Positions 17,653 to 28,500 of a stretch of 64,000 nucleotides of DNA are shown one piece after another. Location: assembly GCF_000622225.1 (NCBI RefSeq), contig NZ_JHWD01000001.1, positions 310,001 to 374,000 of the forward strand, read 5' to 3'. Each line of letters starts with the position of its first letter. Position 1 is the first letter of the stretch. A model generated the notes under the pieces. It did not search any database and was not told where the DNA came from. It worked only from the letters and a program-made list of their open reading frames with translations. Position numbers and translations under genes: made by a program. Source of the DNA: Roseomonas mucosa ATCC BAA-692. GTDB lineage: Bacteria; Pseudomonadota; Alphaproteobacteria; Acetobacterales; Acetobacteraceae.

Positions 17653-17861
17653 GGGCCGCACCGGCTTTCCGCCGGCCCTGATCCGCCGTCGCGGCCCCTC
17701 TGCCTGGCCGGCCAGTCATGGACCGGCCCGCGGGCCGGGGATTCACGCCACCTTCCAAACAAAAACGAGTGCCAGCCGTCATGGCACTCTGTTGCAGTGC
17801 AATTTCTTGCGGTAACGCAACCCCTGGTAGATATTGTTAACGGTTCACCGGGGGTTGGTGC
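17653..17861 (+). promoter_or_regulatory. Intergenic region and promoter of the glycan-modification operon
   Basis: It contains the 16-base palindrome 'CCGGCCCGCGGGCCGG' (17723-17738, likely ccrM terminator). An AT-richer stretch follows with 'TGCCA..TGGCA' and 'TTGCGGTAACGCAA' (about 17806-17819) inverted repeats, the latter ending about 40 bases before the next start. Either could be an operator. No gene is visible. Confidence 0.4.
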
Positions 17862-19199
17862 ATGGCGGCGCAGATGCTGCTGATCTATTTCGGGGCGGAC
17901 GGGAACAGCCATCTGTTCCGCCGGGAAGGCTGGTCGCATCAGGAGCCCGAGATCGTCTGGAGCATGGACGATCGCTGCCGCCTGGAACTCTCCCCGGAAC
18001 TCCTCCCCCTGCGCCCGGGCGTGCCGCTGCGGCTGGAGGCACGGGGCTTTCCCGCACTGAACCATGAGAGCGGCCACCGCGTGCAACGGCTGCGACCGGT
18101 CCTGAACGGGACGGTCCTGCCGGAGATCGTGGCGCAGGCCACCGGCAGCTTCACGCTGGACCTGCCGCCGGAACTGCTGCGGACGGATGTCGCCAACGAC
18201 CTCGTCTTCGAGCAGCCCGACGCCTCCCGCCCGCCCTCGCGGCCCGGGCAGCCGCCTTCGGGCGACACGCGCCGGCTGGCCTTCGCCTGGCAGACGCTGC
18301 GCCTCTTTCCGGTGCCGGGCGTGGCCGCCGCCGTCGCCCCGGCGCAGGGCACGCACGCCGCCATCACCCTGCTGATCATGGGCAACCACCAGGCGCGGCA
18401 GCTCGCCCGCAATCTGGGCCGCCTGCGGAGCCTTTCGGGGCGTCTGGTGCCGCGCCATGTCGGGGAGGGCAAGGACCTCGCCGCCGCCCTGGCCGCGGCC
18501 GGGGAGGAGGGGCCGGTGGCGCTCTGGTCCCAGCCGTCCTCCGGCGCGGCGGCCCCGCAGGGCTCGCAGGCCGAAGGGCTGCGCTTCCCCGCCTTGCAGG
18601 GGCACCTGCACTGGCCGCTGCTGGCGTCCGATCCGCGCAACCGGCCGGAGCCGCTCTGGCCCGGCGGGCGCTACGGCGGCGCGCTCTATAACGACCGGAT
18701 CGCCGCCGGCCTCGCGGCGGAGGCGCCGGGGCTGAAGGATGGCGACCTGTACCGCCGCTACCTCGCCGCCTCCTGCGAGGCGCTGGACATCGCCGGCGAC
18801 TGGGCGGCCTCCGGCTTCGCCGCCTGGGAACAGGCCGAGGCGGGCTGCGAGATCCGCGTCGCGGCGGAGATGCGGGCGATGATGCGCCGCGCGCCGCTGT
18901 TCAACACGCCGCACGATCCGACCGGGGCGCCCTTCCACCTCGTGACCGAGGCGCTGCTGCGCCGGACCTCGCTGCTGGGGGCATCGGTGCGCGAGGCGGC
19001 GCTGGAGGAATACCGGCAGGCAAGCCGCGGCTGGCTCGGCCTGTCCTGCACGCGGCAGACGCCGCTGCATCCCGAGGTGGCGCGGCGCCTGGGCCTCGAC
19101 TGGTGCGACGGCGACACGCGCTTCGCCTGGTTCGGCAACCGCTGGACCTTCCGGGAATACATGCTCCGCTACATCCGGTGGCAGCCATGGGCGCGCTGA
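17862..19199 (+). CDS. WcbI-like polysaccharide-modification protein with N-terminal extension
   Basis: A 445-residue protein whose C-terminal ~290 residues resemble WcbI, a CoA-binding putative acetyltransferase of capsule synthesis. The motif is 'LLIMGNHQARQLARNLGRL' (usually GNCQ; the Cys is His here). The end 'FREYMLRYIRWQPW' matches the end of the next protein ('FRDYIVDYIRWRPYF'). The first ~150 residues are a separate beta-rich domain I cannot name. It starts a rightward operon with a second WcbI-like gene, an AMP ligase and an ACP. Loss of the motif Cys makes catalysis uncertain. Confidence 0.6.
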   Translation: MAAQMLLIYFGADGNSHLFRREGWSHQEPEIVWSMDDRCRLELSPELLPLRPGVPLRLEARGFPALNHESGHRVQRLRPVLNGTVLPEIVAQATGSFTLDLPPELLRTDVANDLVFEQPDASRPPSRPGQPPSGDTRRLAFAWQTLRLFPVPGVAAAVAPAQGTHAAITLLIMGNHQARQLARNLGRLRSLSGRLVPRHVGEGKDLAAALAAAGEEGPVALWSQPSSGAAAPQGSQAEGLRFPALQGHLHWPLLASDPRNRPEPLWPGGRYGGALYNDRIAAGLAAEAPGLKDGDLYRRYLAASCEALDIAGDWAASGFAAWEQAEAGCEIRVAAEMRAMMRRAPLFNTPHDPTGAPFHLVTEALLRRTSLLGASVREAALEEYRQASRGWLGLSCTRQTPLHPEVARRLGLDWCDGDTRFAWFGNRWTFREYMLRYIRWQPWAR

Positions 19200-19221
19200 G
19201 GCGGGCGAAGGGGAGGGCAGG

Positions 19222-20105
19222 ATGAGCGAGGCCCGCATGCGCCTGGTGATCGGCGCGAACTGCCAGGGGCAGGAGATGGCGGAGGTGCTGGGACGCATCC
19301 CCAGCCTCGAAGGCTGCGACGTGATCCATGTCGGCTACCACGTCTTCGACCGGCCGGAATGCGGGTGGGACAGCTATCCCGATTTCCGCGATGCGCCGGC
19401 GGTGCTGTGGGAGCAGGTCTTCGACAACGCCTTCGTCGAGGAGCGCGCGGCGCTGCGCGCGCGCATGCCGGAAGGCACGCCGGTGCTGCGCTTCCCGCCG
19501 CAGAACATCACCGCGCTCTGGCCTTTCGAGGCGCTGGACCCGCGCAAGGGCGGGCCGGAGGATGGCGACTATCCGGAGGGCGAGCGCTACCGCCTGGGCG
19601 ACCGCATCGCCATGATGCTGGCAGTGGATGGCGAGGCGGTGGCGCTGCCGGACGATGCGCTCTTCGACCTGTACCTGGAGCGCTGCGCCGCGGAGCTGCC
19701 GCGCCTCGACCGGCGGCTTGGCTTCGACCTGGCGCGCGCGGAGGCACGGGACAAGGACAGCGACATCGCCCTGGCGCCCTTCGTCGCCGGCCGCTTCCGC
19801 GAGGAGCGCCTGTTCCACGACTACATGCACATCGCCGGCCCGCTGCTGCGCGAGATCCTGCGGCAGATGCTGGAGGTCTCGGCCGGGCTGCTGGAGATCG
19901 ACGCCGCGCGGGCCCATGGCGAGGTCCGCGCGCTGACGGAGGCCTATCACGGCCAGCATTTCGCGCAGATCCCGGTCAACCCGCTGGTGGCGCGGCACTT
20001 CGGCCTGCGCTGGCACGATCCGGCGGAACGGGTGCTGGTGAATGCCAGCGCGCTGAGCTTCCGCGACTACATCGTCGACTACATCCGCTGGCGGCCGTAT
20101 TTCAC

Positions 20106-20109
<4 letters not shown>
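19222..20109 (+). CDS. WcbI-like polysaccharide biosynthesis putative acyltransferase
   Basis: A 295-residue protein with the canonical WcbI N-terminus 'LVIGANCQGQEMAEVLGRI' and the later 'VLRFPPQNITALWPF' motif. The WcbI family belongs to the SGNH-like fold, binds CoA and is needed for some capsules. Cytoplasmic or peripheral membrane location is likely, since no signal peptide is seen. It lies 22 bases after the first WcbI-like gene with a GGAGGG site, and its stop overlaps the next ATG (ATGA). Context with a ligase and ACP suggests an acyl donor other than plain acetyl-CoA. Confidence 0.75.
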
Positions 20110-21845
<1,736 letters not shown>

Positions 21846-21855
21846 GAGGAACGCG

Positions 21856-22113
21856 ATGATGGCTGGAACCGCGGAGGCCGATCTGGCCGCGCGCTTCGAG
21901 GCGGTGCTGCGCCGGGCCTTCCCGGGCTTCCGCGGCGCCTTCCACGCGGGGCTGGCCGCCGCCGACGTCGCCGGCTGGGATTCGGTCGCGCATGTGAACC
22001 TGCTGATGGACCTGGAGGACGCCTTCGGCGTCGAGATCCCGCCCGAGGCGGCGGCGCAGGTGCCGGATGTGGGCGGGCTGATGGCGCTGGTGCGGGAACG
22101 CCTGCCGGGCTGA
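21856..22113 (+). CDS. Stand-alone acyl carrier protein
   Basis: An 85-residue four-helix ACP. The 4'-phosphopantetheine serine is Ser43 in 'VAGWDSVAHVNLLMDLEDAFGVEIPPE'; this 'GWDSVAH' context is typical of specialised ACPs encoded beside AMP ligases, not fatty-acid synthase AcpP. A GAGAGGA ribosome site precedes ATG 21856 (a second ATG follows directly). It is the last gene of the WcbI/ligase/ACP operon; hairpins follow at 22177-22310. Confidence 0.9.
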   Translation: MMAGTAEADLAARFEAVLRRAFPGFRGAFHAGLAAADVAGWDSVAHVNLLMDLEDAFGVEIPPEAAAQVPDVGGLMALVRERLPG

Positions 22114-22176
22114 CGGCGCCTCGGATCACGGGCGCCGGGTGGCCGCGGGCGCGGTCATGCCGGCGCCGCAGGATCG

Positions 22177-22310
22177 CCCCGGGGTGGAGGAACTCCATCC
22201 CGGGGCGGCAGGCCGCGCTCCCCTCCCCGGGCGCGCGGCCCGGCCGGATGTGGACGGGCCCACATCCGGTCCGTATGGGGCGCCGGGCAACATCTCCCTG
22301 CCCGGCGCCC
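22177..22310. terminator. Three tandem hairpins between convergent genes
   Basis: The convergent 298-base gap between the ACP gene and bioY holds three stems: 22177-22205 (13-bp stem with one mismatch, loop GAA), 22244-22269 (10-bp 'CCGGATGTGG', 6-base loop) and 22278-22310 (12-bp 'GGGCGCCGGGCA', 9-base loop). They probably serve as terminators for both strands. No run of T follows, as is usual in such GC-rich genomes. No gene is seen in the rest of the gap. Confidence 0.6.
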
Positions 22311-22411
22311 TTGCGGAAGACCGGGGGCATTCCCGGTTCCCATCCGTTCACCGCGAATGCCCCGGTCCGGAGCGCGGATGCACGCTCCCGGACGAGGCCG
22401 TTCCGTGGCGG

Positions 22412-22951
22412 TCAGCCCTGGCGGCGGGCGAGCCGCAGCGCCGCGAAGGCGAGGCCGGTCTTCACCAGCGTGCCGGGGATGAACAGCACGAAGCCGGCCA
22501 TCAGCGCCTTCTCCCAGCCGGCGAAGCCGGCCAGCCAGGCGACGCCCGGCACGAAGAGCGCGAGATGCGCCACGGTCAGCACCAGGGCGCCGCGCAGCCA
22601 GGAGCCGGAAGCCTGCCCGGCGATCCAGGCGGCGGGCAGGAAGCCCAGCAGGTAGCCGGCAGTCGGCCCGGCGAAGGCGGTGAGGCCGGTGGCGCCGCCG
22701 GCGAAGACCGGCAGGCCCATCGCGCCCTCGGCAAGGTAGAGCGCCACGCTGGCGGCGCCGAGGCGGGAGCCGCCGAGGGCGCCGAGCAGCAGCACCGCGA
22801 GCGACTGCAGCGTCGCCGGCACCGGCCACATCGGCACGGTGACCTGCGCCGAGGCGGCCAGGATGCCAGAGCCGATCAGGGCGAGGCCCAGGAAGCGGGC
22901 GAAGGAGAGAAGGCCGCCGCGCGACCGGGCCTGGGTCAGAAGAGCGTTCAT
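22412..22951 (-). CDS. bioY: Biotin transporter substrate-binding subunit BioY
   Basis: A 179-residue membrane protein of the ECF-type biotin importer. The BioY signatures 'AQVTVPMWPVPATLQSLAVLLLGALGG', 'GATGLTAFAGPTAGYLLGFLPAAWIAG' and 'GTLVKTGLAFAALRL' are present, with about six membrane segments. The start overlaps the mutY stop by ATGA on the same strand, so it is cotranscribed with mutY. No BioM/BioN genes are in the window; in many alphaproteobacteria BioY acts alone or with shared ECF parts. The longer open frame upstream is only a shadow of mutY. Confidence 0.94.
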   Translation of the reverse strand: MNALLTQARSRGGLLSFARFLGLALIGSGILAASAQVTVPMWPVPATLQSLAVLLLGALGGSRLGAASVALYLAEGAMGLPVFAGGATGLTAFAGPTAGYLLGFLPAAWIAGQASGSWLRGALVLTVAHLALFVPGVAWLAGFAGWEKALMAGFVLFIPGTLVKTGLAFAALRLARRQG

Positions 22952-24135
22952 GATTTCGTCCGGCGTTTCGGGAGCCCGGTCCCGGCGGCGCCGCGCGGGC
23001 GCCCCCGGGCCGGGACCGCCCTTGGTGCCACGGCCGGGGCCTCGCCCGCAAGCGGAGCCGCGATCGGGGCCGAAGCCGGGGCGGTAATGGCGGCGGCCAG
23101 GCTTTCCAGGGCCAGCAGCCGCCCCATGGCACTGGGCAAGGCACGCCGCGCCTCCTCCTCCGCCAGCCAGAAGAATCCCTCCGGCGCCGGGGGCGAGGCG
23201 GCCAGCCGCGCCGAGAGCAGGCGCATCTCCAGCTCCAGATGGGTGAAGCCGTGCCGGGCCACGCCGGGCAGCAGGCGCCATTCGGCGGCGAGCGGCGGCG
23301 CGTGGGGCAGGGCCTCGGCCTCGCTCCAGGCCTCCCCCTCGCGCCAGGGCGTGCCGGGGATCTCGGGCATGCCGCCCAGCAGCCCCTGCGGCGGGCGGTG
23401 CCGCAGCAGCAGGCGCCCGCCGCCGTCGCGCAGCAGGAAATGCATGCCCTGGCGCAGCCCCCGCACCGGTTTCGGCGCCTTGACCGGCAAGCTGTCCTGC
23501 ACCCCGGCGGCCTGGGCGGCGCAATGCCCGCGCCAGGGGCAGAGGGCGCAGGCCGGGCGGCGCGGGGTGCAGATCGTGGCGCCCAGGTCGAACAGCGCCT
23601 GGGCGAAGTCCCCCGGTCGTGCGCGGGCGGCGGGCTGCTCCATGAAGGCGCGGGCCAGGCTGGCGAGGCGGGACCGGGCCGCGGGCAGCGGGTCGCGGAT
23701 GTCGAAGAGCCGGGCCACCACACGCTCCACGTTGCCGTCCACCGGCACGGTGGGGCGGCCGAAGGCGATGGCGGCCACGGCGGCCGAGGTATAGGCGCCG
23801 ATGCCGGGCAGGGCGCGCAGGCCGGACTCGGTGTCCGGAAAGCCGCCGCGCGCCGTCACCGCCCGGGCCGCCGCGTGCAGGTTGCGCGCCCGCGCATAAT
23901 AGCCGAGGCCCGCCCATTCCGCCGCCACCGCCTCCCAGGGCGCGGCGGCCAGGGCCTCGACATCGGGGAAGCGGGCGAGGAAACGGGCATAGCGCGGGCC
24001 GACCGCGGCCACGGTGGTCTGCTGCAGCATCACCTCCGAGAGCCAGATGCGGTATGGATCACGCTCGCCACGCCAGGGCAGGCTGCGCCGGTGGCGGTCG
24101 TACCAGTCGAGAAGTTCAGGGGCAGGGGGATGCAT
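22948..24135 (-). CDS. mutY: Adenine DNA glycosylase MutY
   Basis: Removes adenine paired with 8-oxoguanine. It has 395 residues. The helix-hairpin-helix with catalytic Asp ('LRALPGIGAYTSAAVAAIAFGRPTVPVDGNVERVVARL') and the 4Fe-4S loop 'CTPRRPACALCPWRGHC' are intact. The start 'LLDWYDRHRRSLPWRGERDPYRIWLSEVMLQQT' is typical. The C-terminal NUDIX-like 8-oxoG recognition domain is present, followed by a ~50-residue Ala/Pro-rich tail. It faces away from the dciA-like gene across a short intergenic, the usual alphaproteobacterial order. Confidence 0.96.
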   Translation of the reverse strand: MHPPAPELLDWYDRHRRSLPWRGERDPYRIWLSEVMLQQTTVAAVGPRYARFLARFPDVEALAAAPWEAVAAEWAGLGYYARARNLHAAARAVTARGGFPDTESGLRALPGIGAYTSAAVAAIAFGRPTVPVDGNVERVVARLFDIRDPLPAARSRLASLARAFMEQPAARARPGDFAQALFDLGATICTPRRPACALCPWRGHCAAQAAGVQDSLPVKAPKPVRGLRQGMHFLLRDGGGRLLLRHRPPQGLLGGMPEIPGTPWREGEAWSEAEALPHAPPLAAEWRLLPGVARHGFTHLELEMRLLSARLAASPPAPEGFFWLAEEEARRALPSAMGRLLALESLAAAITAPASAPIAAPLAGEAPAVAPRAVPARGRPRGAAGTGLPKRRTKS

Positions 24136-24250
24136 CGGGTGGCAAAGGAGGGTGGGACGTGCCGACGATCAAGCCCCGAGGGGGCTAAGCCGGCGGCCCG
24201 GCGGGGCGTGAAGGATGGTCAGCCCAAGGCTGTGCAGGCGGCGGGGCAGG

Positions 24251-24280
24251 GAGTGGCCCAGATGGGAGTGGCCCAGATGG
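24251..24280 (+). repeat. Exact 15-base tandem duplication
   Basis: The unit 'GAGTGGCCCAGATGG' occurs twice without gap (24251-24265, 24266-24280). It is in phase and yields 'MGVAQMGAAP' at the likely start of the DciA-like protein, duplicating the ATG. It may be recent slippage; two potential start codons result. Confidence 0.85.
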
Positions 24281-24855
24281 GAGCGGCTCCGAGGGCGCGT
24301 CCGCCGGCGGGACAGAAGGCGGAGCCAGGCAACACGCCGGCGGGCACCGCCATCCCCGGGGGAGCGCCCCCCCAGGCCGCTGCCGGGCCAGCGGCCCGCC
24401 CCTTCGCGCCGCGCCGGCCGGAAGCCGGGCTGCGTCCCCTGGGCAACGTCCTGCCGCCCATCACCCGCCCGGTCTTCCGCCGCCGCAGCCCCGCCGGGGC
24501 CAGCCTGATCTCGGACTGGCCCGCCATCGTCGGCCCGCAGCTCGCCGCCGTGACGCAGCCGCTGCGCCTCGCCCGCGGCACGCTGACCATCGCCTGTTCC
24601 GGCCCCATGGCCATGGAGCTGCAGCATCTCGGCCCGCAGCTGATGGGCCGCATCAATGCCGCCCTGGGCAGCATCGCCGTGGAGGCGCTGCGCTTCGTGC
24701 AGCAGGCCCCGGCGGGGCGGGCGGCGCGGCCCGCCACCCCGCGCGATCCGGCCGCCCTGCCGGGGGAGCTGGCCGAGCGCCTGGCGGGGGTGCAGGATCC
24801 GGATCTCCGGGCGGCGCTGGAAAGAATGGCCCAGGGCGTCTATCGGAAGCGCTGA
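24262..24855 (+). CDS. DUF721 protein, DciA-like helicase-loader family
   Basis: About 197 residues. The DUF721 core is 'RPLGNVLPPITRPVFRRRSP' followed by 'LISDWPAIVGPQLAAVTQPLRL', then 'GTLTIACSGPMAMELQHLGPQLMGRINA'. Members related to DciA help place the DnaB helicase. The first ~50 residues are Ala/Pro-rich. The start is unsure: ATG 24262 or 24277 (tandem repeat) or GTG 24208 are all in frame, and 24262 has a GGGAG site about 9 bases upstream. The mutY / DUF721 / dsbA / smc order is well known in alphaproteobacteria and supports the call. Confidence 0.75.
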   Translation: MGVAQMGAAPRARPPAGQKAEPGNTPAGTAIPGGAPPQAAAGPAARPFAPRRPEAGLRPLGNVLPPITRPVFRRRSPAGASLISDWPAIVGPQLAAVTQPLRLARGTLTIACSGPMAMELQHLGPQLMGRINAALGSIAVEALRFVQQAPAGRAARPATPRDPAALPGELAERLAGVQDPDLRAALERMAQGVYRKR

Positions 24856-24876
24856 CGGCAAGCGGAGCGATCCATC

Positions 24877-25551
24877 ATGACGATTTCCCGACGCGGCATG
24901 CTCGCGGCCACGGCTATCGGTATCCCCCTGGGGACGCCGGTCCTGCTGGCGCTCCGCCCGGCCCATGCCCAGACGCCGGCCCCCGCTGGCGCCCCCGCCA
25001 ACACCGCCCCGGCGACGCCGGACCCGCGCATGGCCGAGCGCGGCGCGGGCAAGGCGGATGCCCCGGTGACGGTGATCGAGTATTTCTCCCTCACCTGCCC
25101 GCATTGCGCCCGCTTCCACAACGAGGTCTGGCCGAAGGTGAAGGCCGACCTGGTCGAACCTGGCAAGGCCCGCATGGTGTGGCGCGACTTCCCGCTGGAC
25201 CAGCTGGCGCTCGCCGCCGCCTGTGCCGCCCGCGCCCTGCCGGTGGACCGCTACGAGGGCTTCGTCAGCGCCCTCTTCGCCAACCAGGACCGCTGGGCCT
25301 TCGCGCGCGGCATCGACAACCTGGGCGAAGTGGCCAAGATCGCCGCGCTGGCCGGCATGTCGCGCGCCGATTTCGACGCCGCCGTGAACGACCGCAACCT
25401 GCAGCGCGCCATCATGGAGATGCGGCAGCAGGGCGAGAAGGAGTTCAACGTGAACAGCACGCCGACCTTCGTCTTCAACGGCAAGTCCGTGCCGGGCGAG
25501 ATTCCCTTCGAGCGCTTCGCCGAGCTGGTGAAGCAGGCCACGCCCGGCTGA
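24877..25551 (+). CDS. DsbA-like periplasmic thiol oxidoreductase
   Basis: A 224-residue thioredoxin-fold protein. Redox motif CPHC is at Cys74-Cys77 in 'EYFSLTCPHCARFHNEV', the cis-Pro loop is 'NVNSTPTFVFNGK', and the helical insert lies between. The N-terminus 'TISRRGMLAATAIG' carries an RR signal with an 'AHA' cleavage site near residue 31, so export by Tat or Sec is expected. A Pro/Ala-rich linker follows. It probably introduces or shuffles disulfides in exported proteins. It lies between dciA-like and smc genes. Confidence 0.88.
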   Translation: MTISRRGMLAATAIGIPLGTPVLLALRPAHAQTPAPAGAPANTAPATPDPRMAERGAGKADAPVTVIEYFSLTCPHCARFHNEVWPKVKADLVEPGKARMVWRDFPLDQLALAAACAARALPVDRYEGFVSALFANQDRWAFARGIDNLGEVAKIAALAGMSRADFDAAVNDRNLQRAIMEMRQQGEKEFNVNSTPTFVFNGKSVPGEIPFERFAELVKQATPG

Positions 25552-25589
25552 CGGACCACAGGTCCCAGAGATCAAGGATCGTTTCCTGG

Positions 25590-28500
25590 ATGGACTCCAT
25601 TTCGCCGCGCGCCCTGCCCGGCGATGAAGGGGGTGACGGGGAGGAGGGCGGCACCACCCGCACCTCTTCCCGGGACAGCGAGGCGACGGAACGCGCCCTG
25701 CGTTCCGCCACGCTCACCCGCCTGCGCATCGCCGGCTTCAAATCCTTCGCCGAGGCGCAGACGGTCGAGGTCCTGCCCGGCCTGACCGGCATCGTCGGCC
25801 CGAATGGCTGCGGCAAGTCCAATGTCGTGGAGGCGCTGCGCTGGGCCATGGGCGAATCCAACGCCCGCGCCATGCGCGGCGCCGGGATGGACGACGTGGT
25901 CTTCGCCGGCACCAGCACCCGCGCCGCCCGCTCCCATGCCGAGGTCGCGCTCTGGCTGGAGGATGCCGCCGGCCTCGCCCCGCCGCCGAATGCCGAGGTG
26001 ACGGAGCTGGAGATCATCCGCCGCATCGAGCGCGGCGAGGGCACCGGCTACCGCATCAACGGGCGCGAGGTGCGCGGGCGCGACGTGGCGACGATGTTCG
26101 CCGATCTCGGCACTGGCTCGCGCGCCTCCGGCATGGTCAGCCAGGGCAAGGTCGCGGCGCTGATCGGCGCCAGGCCCGAGGACCGCCGCCAGGTGCTGGA
26201 GGAGGCCGCCGGCATCGCCGGGCTGCGCGCCCGGCGCCACGAGGCGGAGCTGAAGCTGCGCCAGGCGGAGGGCAACCTGTCCCGCGCCGAGGACCTGCGC
26301 GCCCAGCTGGAGCGCCAGCGCGAGGGGCTGCGCAGGCAGGCGAAACAGGCCGCGCGCTACCGCAACCTGTCCGGCCTGACGCGCGAGGCAGAGGCCGAGT
26401 GGCTGGCCATCCTGGCCGGGCGCGGCGAGGCCGAGCTGCATCTGGCGCGTGGCCAGCGCGCCCAGGCCCAGGCCTCCTTGCAGGCGGCCGAGGCGGAAGC
26501 GGCGCGTGCCGCCGTGGCTGCCCATACCGCCACCAACGCCCTGCCGGCGCCGCGCGAGGCCGAGGCCCTGGCCCGCACGCTGCTGGAACGCCGCCGGGTG
26601 GAGGCCGAGGGGCTTTCCGCCGAGGAATCCCGCGCCCGCGCCGCGCTGGAAGCCGCCGGGGCGCGGCTGCGGCAGGTGCAGGAGGATCTGGAACGCGCCG
26701 CCATGGCCGCCCGCGCCGCCGACGAGGCGCTGGCCCGGCTGGGCGGCGAGGAGGCCGGGCTCGCGGCCGAGGCCGGGGCGATGCCCGCCCGGCTGGCAGC
26801 GGCCGAGGCGGAGGCCGGAGCGGCCCGCGCCGCGCTGGACGAGGCCGGCCGCGCCGCCGAGCGCGCCGCCGAGGAAGCCGCCGCCGCCGCCGCGGACGAG
26901 GCGCATCGCCGCGCCGCCCGCGAGGCCGCCGAGGCGCGCGCCAACCGGGCCGCCGGGGCCCTGGCGCGGCTGGAATCCGAACGCGGCGAGGCCGAGGCCG
27001 TGATCCCGCCGCCCGAGGCGCTGCCGGCTGCCGAGACGAGGCTCGCCGAGGCCGAGGCCGCGCGTGCCGCCGCCGATGCCGCATTGGAGCAGGCCGAAGC
27101 CGCCCGCGTCACGGCGCAGGAGGCCCATGCCGCTGCCCGGCTTCGTGCCGATTCTGCCGCCGCCGCCCTGCAGCGCGCGACGGGCGACCGCGACGCCGCC
27201 CTGGCGCGGCTGAACCGGGCGCGCCGGGATTCGGAGCAGCTCGCCGCCGAGCAGGCGCGGATCGCCGCCGCCCGCCTGCCCGAAGGGGTGCTGGAAGCCG
27301 CGCGGGAGGAGCTCGCCGGGGCCGAGGCCGCCCATGCCGCCACCACCGAGGCGGCGCGCGAGGCCGAGACCGCCCGCGAGGCCGCCCGTGCCGCCCTGGC
27401 CCGCGCCCGGGAGGCCGCCAGCGAGGCGGAGGCGGGGCAGGCGCTGCTCGCCGCGGAGGCGCAGGGGCTGGAGGCGCTGCTGCGCTCCGAGGCCGGCAAG
27501 GGCGACACGCCGCTGCTAGACGCGACCGCCGTGCCGCCCGGCCTGGAAGTGGCGCTGGGCGCCGCGCTGGGCGAGGCGCTGGAAGCCGCCGCCGGCTCCG
27601 GGGCGCCGCGCCATTGGCGCGAGCTGCCGCCGCTTTCGGGCTCCATGCCTCTGCCGGTCGGGGTGCGTGGCTTCGACGGTCTGATGGAGGCACCGGCCTC
27701 GCTGCGCCGCGCGCTGTCCCAGGTCGGGCTGCTGCCGGACGGGGCGGATGGGGCGGCGCTGCAACCCGCGCTGGCTCCCGGGCAGATCCTGGTTTCTGCC
27801 GAGGGCGGGCTCTGGCGCTGGGATGGCTACACGGTCCGCGCCGGGGCGCCGAGCGCCGCCGCGGTCCGCCTCCAGCGCCGCAACCGCCTGCGGGCGCTGA
27901 AATCCGACCTCGCCACCGCCCAGGACCGGGCCGCCGGTGCGCGGGAGGCCCGTTTGGTGGCCGAGGCGGCCGAGCGCGAGGCGATCGCCCGCGAGAACGG
28001 CAGCCGCGAGGCGCGCCGCGCCGCCGAATCCCGGCTGGCCAGGGCGCGCGCCGGGGAATCCCGTCTTTCCGCCGAGACCGCCGCCGTGGCCGGGCGCGAG
28101 GCCGCGCTGGCGCCGCGGCTGGAACAGGCCGCCGCCGAGCTGGACGCCGCCCAGGCCGCGCTGTCGGTGGCCGAAGCGGCGCTCGCCGCCTTGCCGGATG
28201 CCGGCGAGGCTGCCCGCACCCGCGACGCCGCCCGTGCCGCCGAGACCAGGGCCGGGGCCGCCGAGGCCGGTGCCCGCGCCGCCCGGCGCGAGGCCGGGCT
28301 GAGCCTGGATGCCGCCCGCACCGCCCGCGACCGGCTGGCCGCCGATGCGGCGCGGGCGGAAAGCCGCCTCGCCGCGCTGCTGCCGGAGATCGAGCGCGCC
28401 CTGGCCGAGCAGGCCGAGGCTCAGGCGGCGCTGGAGATCGCGGGACGCGCCGGCGAGGTGCCGGTGGAGACCGCCCGCGCCGCATTGGAGGCCGCCCGCG

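Noticed and set aside
19359-20105. N-terminal extension of the AMP ligase by about 249 residues
   Set aside because: The extension is a frame shadow of the second WcbI-like gene; the ATGA overlap at 20106 fits the start.
25104-25589. SMC start far upstream within the dsbA-like gene
   Set aside because: The added 162 residues are a shadow of the DsbA-like protein and precede the normal SMC start.
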